This document shows, piece by piece, positions 13,586-16,999 of a stretch of 16,999 nt of DNA. The DNA lies in assembly GCA_015490215.1 (NCBI GenBank), contig WFYH01000011.1, positions 1-16,999 on the forward strand, read 5' to 3'. Source of the stretch: Aquificaceae bacterium (GTDB lineage: Bacteria; Aquificota; Aquificia; Aquificales; Aquificaceae). A program made the translations under genes and the position numbers. Every line of letters begins with the position of its first letter. Positions within the stretch are counted from its first letter, which is position 1. Below the pieces are notes generated by a model, which worked only from the letters and a program-made list of their open reading frames with translations, was not told the DNA's origin and searched no databases.

Positions 13586-13591
13586 CAATTA
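13569..13591 (+). promoter_or_regulatory. Fur-box-like operator over the leuA -10 region
   Basis: A 23-base palindrome centred on T13580 in which 10 of 11 base pairs match (only 13576/13584 does not). Its core TTGAGAATTATTTTCAA agrees with the 7-1-7 Fur consensus TGATAAT-N-ATTATCA at 12 of 14 defined positions. It covers the -10 hexamer, so a bound dimer would block RNA polymerase. The protein that binds it is inferred; Fur encoded at 5662 is the obvious candidate, PerR or another family member is possible. Confidence 0.6.
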
Positions 13592-13604
13592 CATGGAGGC
13601 GAAG

Positions 13605-15170
13605 ATGAACGATAGGGTAATAATCTTTGATACCACCCTAAGGGACGGAGAGCAGGCACCGGGCTTTTCCATGACCACCGAGGAAAAGCTCCAGATGGCT
13701 CAGCAGTTGGCGAGACTCGGTGTGGACGTTATAGAAGCTGGCTTTGCGGTAGCTTCCAAAGGCGACTTTGAAGCCATAAACAGGATAGCCCGTGAAGTAA
13801 AGGGACCCGTTATATGCTCCCTCGCAAGGGCACTTGAGAAGGACATAGAGGTTGCCGCCAAGGCTTTGGCTCCCGCGGAGAGGAAGAGGATACATACCTT
13901 CATAGCCACCTCCGAGATCCACATGAAGTATAAGCTCAGGATGGAACCTGAGGAGGTCCTTGAGAGAGCTAAAAAAGCGGTCGCCTTTGCTAGAAGGTTT
14001 ACCGACGACGTTGAATTTTCCTGTGAGGATGCTACAAGGAGCGATAGGGAGTTTCTATACAGGATCATAGAGGAGGTCATAAAGGAAGGAGCGACCACTA
14101 TAAACATTCCCGATACGGTGGGCTACGCCATACCCGAGGAGTTTGGAAAGCTCATTGAAGACATAATCAACAACGTTCCAAACATAGACAAGGTTGTTCT
14201 GAGCGTCCACTGCCACGATGATCTGGGTCTTGCGGTTGCAAACTCCCTTACTGCAGTTAAGCATGGGGCAAGGCAGGTGGAGTGTACCATAAACGGTATA
14301 GGGGAAAGGGCTGGAAACGCCGCCCTTGAAGAGATCGTTATGGCTCTGAGGGTGCGCAGGGACTTCTTCGGGGACCTGCATACCAACATAAACACAAAGG
14401 AGCTTTACAAAACCTCAAGGCTCCTGTGCAGGATAACGGGGTCCTTTGTTCCCCCCAATAAGGCGATAGTCGGAGACAACGCCTTTGCCCACGAGTCGGG
14501 CATACATCAGCACGGTGTCCTCAGTCACAGACTCACTTACGAGATAATGAACCCCGAGGATGTGGGCTTTCCCGCCAGCAGGAGGATAGTTTTGGGCAAG
14601 CACTCGGGACGACACGCACTGAAGAAAAAACTGGAAGAATACGGCGTTAACTACAGCGAAAAGGACATAGAAAGGATCTACGAAAAGCTCAAGGAGCTTG
14701 CGGACAAGAAAAAGGAGATCTACGAAGAGGACATAGAAGCGTTGATTTATCAGGAGTTCCTTAAGGTGGAGGACGAAGAACCCGTGAAGGTCCTTCACTT
14801 TCAGGTTCAGAGCGGTGAAAATCTTATGCCTACTGCAACGGTTAAAGTCATCTTCAAGGGAGAGGAGAGAACCGCCACCGCAACGGGCAACGGTCCCGTG
14901 GACGCCACCATAAAGGCTCTTCAGAAAGCTCTCGGGATAAATCCCAAGCTCTTGGACTACTCCATAAAGGCTCTGACCCCCAACACTGACGCTCAGGCGG
15001 AGGCGAGGGTTATCCTTGAACTTGAGGATGTAAGAGCCTCAGGAAGAGGCGTTGATACCGACATAATAAAGGCGAGCGTAAAAGCCTTTGTGGACGCACT
15101 CAACAGGGCAATCCTGAGAAGGGAATACATACTCCAAAGGAAAGAGATAAGGCGGGAAGGAACGGTGTAG
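13605..15170 (+). CDS. leuA: 2-Isopropylmalate synthase
   Basis: A 521-residue enzyme joining acetyl-CoA and 2-oxoisovalerate to 2-isopropylmalate, the first committed step of leucine synthesis. The TIM barrel opens with '[18 protein letters not shown]'; metal ligands are D9 region and H202/H204 in '[16 protein letters not shown]'; '[15 protein letters not shown]' is the second HMGL signature. The C-terminal third ('[19 protein letters not shown]' to '[16 protein letters not shown]') is the LeuA allosteric dimer domain, the site of leucine feedback. Substrate preference over citramalate synthase is supported by overall similarity and by length, but by-eye only. Start: the open frame reaches a TTG at 13572, which lies inside the operator; ATG 13605 has GGAGG 5 bases before it and matches the usual N-terminus. 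No other leu gene is adjacent. Confidence 0.95.
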   Translation: MNDRVIIFDTTLRDGEQAPGFSMTTEEKLQMAQQLARLGVDVIEAGFAVASKGDFEAINRIAREVKGPVICSLARALEKDIEVAAKALAPAERKRIHTFIATSEIHMKYKLRMEPEEVLERAKKAVAFARRFTDDVEFSCEDATRSDREFLYRIIEEVIKEGATTINIPDTVGYAIPEEFGKLIEDIINNVPNIDKVVLSVHCHDDLGLAVANSLTAVKHGARQVECTINGIGERAGNAALEEIVMALRVRRDFFGDLHTNINTKELYKTSRLLCRITGSFVPPNKAIVGDNAFAHESGIHQHGVLSHRLTYEIMNPEDVGFPASRRIVLGKHSGRHALKKKLEEYGVNYSEKDIERIYEKLKELADKKKEIYEEDIEALIYQEFLKVEDEEPVKVLHFQVQSGENLMPTATVKVIFKGEERTATATGNGPVDATIKALQKALGINPKLLDYSIKALTPNTDAQAEARVILELEDVRASGRGVDTDIIKASVKAFVDALNRAILRREYILQRKEIRREGTV

Positions 15171-15208
15171 GCTAATTCAAAGTTGTTCGCAGATCTTACA
15201 CCTCGGGT

Positions 15209-15214
15209 TATATT
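15209..15214 (+). promoter_or_regulatory. -10 box of the coiled-coil membrane protein gene
   Basis: TATATT ends 10 bases before the ATG at 15225, leaving a leader of about 3-4 bases and no Shine-Dalgarno. A TTGTTC at 15183-15188 is 20 bases upstream, too far for a standard -35. Confidence 0.35.
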
Positions 15215-15224
15215 TAGAAACGTT

Positions 15225-15719
15225 ATGAAGGTTTTGAAGAAGTACGGTCTTTTGGTGATCCTCATTGGGCTTTTGCTTCCCGCAAGTTTTAGTTTTTCGC
15301 TCACTCCTTCCGAAGAGAAACAGCTTTTGAGGGACATAGCAGAGGTAAAAGCCACCCTCAGAACTTTTATGGAGCAAGTGGACAAACGTTTTGAGCAAGT
15401 GGACAAACGGTTTGAACAGATAGATAAACGTTTTGAACAGGTAGACAAGCGCTTTGAACAGATGAATCAGGAATTAAGCAGAATGGTTCAGATTATGGTA
15501 GCGATCTTTGGAGGGCAGTTTACTCTCGTGGGTGTGGTTATCGCTTTTGCATGGTGGGACAGGAGAACCATAATCAGGGAGGCAAAAAGGCAAACCATTG
15601 AAGAGCTTGAGAGGGAAACCAAACCCGAAAAGCTAAGGAGACTTTTAAATGTTCTAAGGGAAAGAGCTAAGACCGATAAAGAGCTAAGGGAGTTGCTAAA
15701 GAGGGAGGGTTTGCTGTAG
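15225..15719 (+). CDS. Membrane-anchored coiled-coil repeat protein, function unknown
   Basis: A 164-residue protein. Residues 1-24 look like a signal peptide ('YGLLVILIGLLLPASFSFS'), then a helical region 27-85 containing four tandem copies of the heptad E-Q-V/I-D-K-R-F (51-78), a membrane helix at about 88-110 ('MVQIMVAIFGGQFTLVGVVI'), and a highly charged cytoplasmic-type tail (111-164, rich in Arg/Lys/Glu). The heptads with V/I and F at alternating core positions should form a coiled coil, so the protein is probably an oligomer held at the membrane. Similar repeat proteins are common in thermophiles but have no fixed role. A TTG start at 15183 is possible, but ATG 15225 begins the signal peptide. 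Neighbours (leuA, DsrE-like) give no clear functional link. Confidence 0.72.
   Translation: MKVLKKYGLLVILIGLLLPASFSFSLTPSEEKQLLRDIAEVKATLRTFMEQVDKRFEQVDKRFEQIDKRFEQVDKRFEQMNQELSRMVQIMVAIFGGQFTLVGVVIAFAWWDRRTIIREAKRQTIEELERETKPEKLRRLLNVLRERAKTDKELRELLKREGLL
15372..15461 (+). repeat. 21-base tandem repeat encoding the EQ(V/I)DKRF heptads
   Basis: Four units of 21 bases (15372-15392, 15393-15413, 15414-15434, 15435-15455) plus a 6-base partial copy. The first two units differ at one base (CGT/CGG); later units diverge mainly at third codon positions (GAG to GAA, GTG to ATA or GTA, CGT to CGC). This shows an older duplication under selection on the protein sequence. Confidence 0.9.
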
Positions 15720-15808
15720 TCCCTTAAAGGATGGATCAAGTATGTATGAAGGTTTTTCGGTTGCCTGCTTGCAATTTGGGTTAAGTTATCAATAAGGGGG
15801 GTGCCGTC

Positions 15809-16336
15809 ATGGATAGGAGAGAGTTTTTTAAGCTCGGTGCTTTGTCGGTGTCTGTGCCTTTCTTGGTCAAAAGCGCCTTCGGTGCACAGAAGGAGGGGAT
15901 CAAACTCCCCTACCTGACCCTTGAGGACCTTCCCGAGAAGGAAACCGACGATGCGGTGATTTACCACTGCGACTTTCCCCAAGAGAGCAGGTTCCACGCC
16001 ATGCTGACCAACATAAGGAACCACCTCGCCGCGAACGACTTTGATCCCTTCAGGGTAAAGATAATCATCGTAGCCAACGGGGTAGGGGTAAAGTTCTTTA
16101 TGAAGACCCACAAGGGAACCAAGTGGGAGAAAGAGAAAGTAGATTTAAAGAGAGCTGAAGAAAGACTTTCCTACCTGTCCCAGTTTGAAGTCGACTACTT
16201 TATCTGTGACTTTACCATTAAGGGACTCAAGCTCAAGTATGAAAACTTCTTTGACTTTGTGAAGATAGTCCCCTCGGGGGTGGCTTCTATAGGGAGACTC
16301 CAGCAAAAGGGCTTCGGTTACATAAAGGTTCTATGA
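15809..16336 (+). CDS. Tat-exported DsrE/DsrF-like protein
   Basis: A 175-residue protein. 'DRREFFKLGALSVSVPFLV' is a twin-arginine (Tat) signal (RRxFFK) ending at about 'SAFGA' (residue 26), so the protein is probably exported folded to the periplasm. The mature part has the DsrE/DsrF-like fold: 'FDPFRVKIIIVANGVGVKFF' (strand and loop), 'FEVDYFICDFTIKGL' with C133 at the usual Cys position of the family, and the ending 'VPSGVASIGRLQQKGFGYIKVL', the typical 'v.iVpsGv..i..lQ..Gy.Yik' finish. Family members relay sulfane sulfur or occur with sulfur-oxidation genes; a periplasmic version fits a sulfur oxidiser (inference). AAGGGGGG about 7 bases before ATG 15809 serves as the ribosome-binding site. 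Its stop overlaps rlmN by 4 bases (ATGA). Confidence 0.8.
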   Translation: MDRREFFKLGALSVSVPFLVKSAFGAQKEGIKLPYLTLEDLPEKETDDAVIYHCDFPQESRFHAMLTNIRNHLAANDFDPFRVKIIIVANGVGVKFFMKTHKGTKWEKEKVDLKRAEERLSYLSQFEVDYFICDFTIKGLKLKYENFFDFVKIVPSGVASIGRLQQKGFGYIKVL

Positions 16337-16999
16337 GGTTTATAACCGGAAAAACCCTTGAGGAGCTAACGGGAGAGTTTAAAGAACTTGGAGCCGAACC
16401 TTACAGGGCAAGACAGGTACTGCGCTGGATATACAAAAAGCGTACCTTTGACTTTGACTCTATGACAGATCTTCCCAAGGATTTGCGAAAGAAGCTCTCC
16501 GGAACCTACGCCTTCCACCCCCTTGAACTTGTGGACATGGTGGAAGCGCCCGACGCTACAAAGTTCCTTTTCAGGACCCAAGACGGTCACCTTGTGGAAA
16601 CGGTTCTGATAAGAGAGAGGGATCATCTGACCCTGTGTGTGTCCTCCCAGATAGGCTGTGCGGTGGGCTGCACCTTCTGCGCCACCGCTCTGGACGGACT
16701 GATCAGGAACCTTAGAACGGAGGAAATAATAGACCAGTATCTGCAGGTTCAAAGTTTTGCACAGGAGAGGATCAGAAACGTGGTCTTTATGGGCATGGGC
16801 GAACCTCTTGCTAACTACGAGAACGTTAGGAAGAGCACCCTGATAATGGTCTCCCCTTGGGGACTTGACCTATCAAAGAGAAGGGTTACCATCTCCACAA
16901 GCGGACTTGTTAATCCCCTCAAGAGATTGGCAAAGGACGACTTTATGCGCTCCCTCAACTTGGCAGTTTCGGTAAATGCACCCACTCAGGAGCTTCGCA
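16333..16999 (+). CDS. rlmN: Dual-specificity 23S rRNA / tRNA adenine-C2 methyltransferase RlmN, N-terminal part
   Basis: The first 222 residues of a gene that continues past the window. RlmN is a radical SAM enzyme that methylates C2 of A2503 in 23S rRNA and A37 in some tRNAs. The N-terminal helical domain shows 'GAEPYRARQVLRWIYKKRTF' and 'MTDLPKDLRKKL', typical of the family. 'SSQIGCAVGCTFCATALDG' carries the CxxxCxxC cluster ligands C109, C113, C116, and 'VVFMGMGEPLANYENV' is the SAM-binding 'GMGEPL.N' motif, followed by 'RRVTISTSGLV'. The C-terminal catalytic cysteine is beyond the edge. The ATG at 16333 lies in the stop of the DsrE-like gene, so rlmN is translated from the same transcript, a pairing with no obvious functional sense. 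Confidence 0.96.
   Translation, partial: MRFITGKTLEELTGEFKELGAEPYRARQVLRWIYKKRTFDFDSMTDLPKDLRKKLSGTYAFHPLELVDMVEAPDATKFLFRTQDGHLVETVLIRERDHLTLCVSSQIGCAVGCTFCATALDGLIRNLRTEEIIDQYLQVQSFAQERIRNVVFMGMGEPLANYENVRKSTLIMVSPWGLDLSKRRVTISTSGLVNPLKRLAKDDFMRSLNLAVSVNAPTQELR

Noticed and set aside
13572..13604. Upstream TTG start for leuA
   Set aside because: It lies inside the promoter and Fur-like palindrome, upstream of the predicted RNA start. ATG 13605 has GGAGG at 5 bases and matches the normal LeuA N-terminus.
15372..15461. CRISPR-like array
   Set aside because: The 21-base units are contiguous with no spacers and lie in frame within a coding sequence, encoding coiled-coil heptads.

Overview
This window looks like chromosome from a thermophilic, chemolithoautotrophic bacterium of the Aquificaceae (Hydrogenobacter / Thermocrinis / Aquifex group). 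The evidence is compositional and functional: moderate GC, Lys/Glu-rich proteins, heavy use of AGG/AGA (Arg) and ATA (Ile) codons, very tight packing with ATGA or few-base overlaps between genes, and several secreted thioredoxin- and DsrE-type proteins of the kind found in sulfur-oxidising bacteria. The genus is an inference and I could not run a search. No gene-free stretch exceeds about 105 bases. I see no insertion sequence, prophage, CRISPR array or other sign of recent transfer.

Layout. Positions 1-530 hold the 3' end of the primosomal helicase gene priA. On the minus strand, 527-2139 is a two-gene unit: a DUF2249/DUF1858 protein followed by a 12-helix membrane protein resembling heme-copper oxidase subunit I or NnrS. 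A tRNA-Thr(GGT) gene (2191-2263) is divergent from that unit and converges on a YhcC-type radical SAM gene (2271-3215). Positions 3259-5557 are a three-gene export-like operon: a periplasmic CPFC thioredoxin, a TolC-like outer membrane protein and a miniature HlyD-like adaptor, with no inner-membrane pump beside them. Fur and a macro-domain protein form a pair (5662-6610). A family-9 glycosyltransferase (minus) and a lipoprotein thioredoxin with an altered CVGH active site (plus) diverge from one promoter region, and the lipoprotein gene converges on homoserine kinase thrB (minus).

Positions 8828-12863 are a packed plus-strand unit: an unrecognised 303-residue protein, a 68-residue helical protein overlapping it, an HD-domain dNTPase-like phosphohydrolase and a TgpA-type membrane transglutaminase. 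An ArsR-family regulator with two cysteines is followed 2 bases later by thioredoxin (12912-13531). Then come leuA (2-isopropylmalate synthase), a membrane protein with a perfect 7-residue coiled-coil repeat, a Tat-exported DsrE-like protein and the 5' part of rlmN, which runs off the window.

Main points of interest. (1) A near-perfect 23-base palindrome matching the Fur box sits across the -10 region of the leuA promoter, in a window that also encodes Fur. (2) Many first-in-unit genes have a -10-like box only 7-10 bases before the start codon and no Shine-Dalgarno, while operon-internal genes have strong ones, suggesting leaderless or near-leaderless mRNAs. (3) Two divergent intergenic regions share the sequence AGTATAAT, which reads as a -10 box on both strands. 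(4) The adaptor protein is unusually small and its transporter is missing. I found no clear new defence or catalytic system; the least explained part is the gene pair at 8828-9858 upstream of the HD phosphohydrolase.
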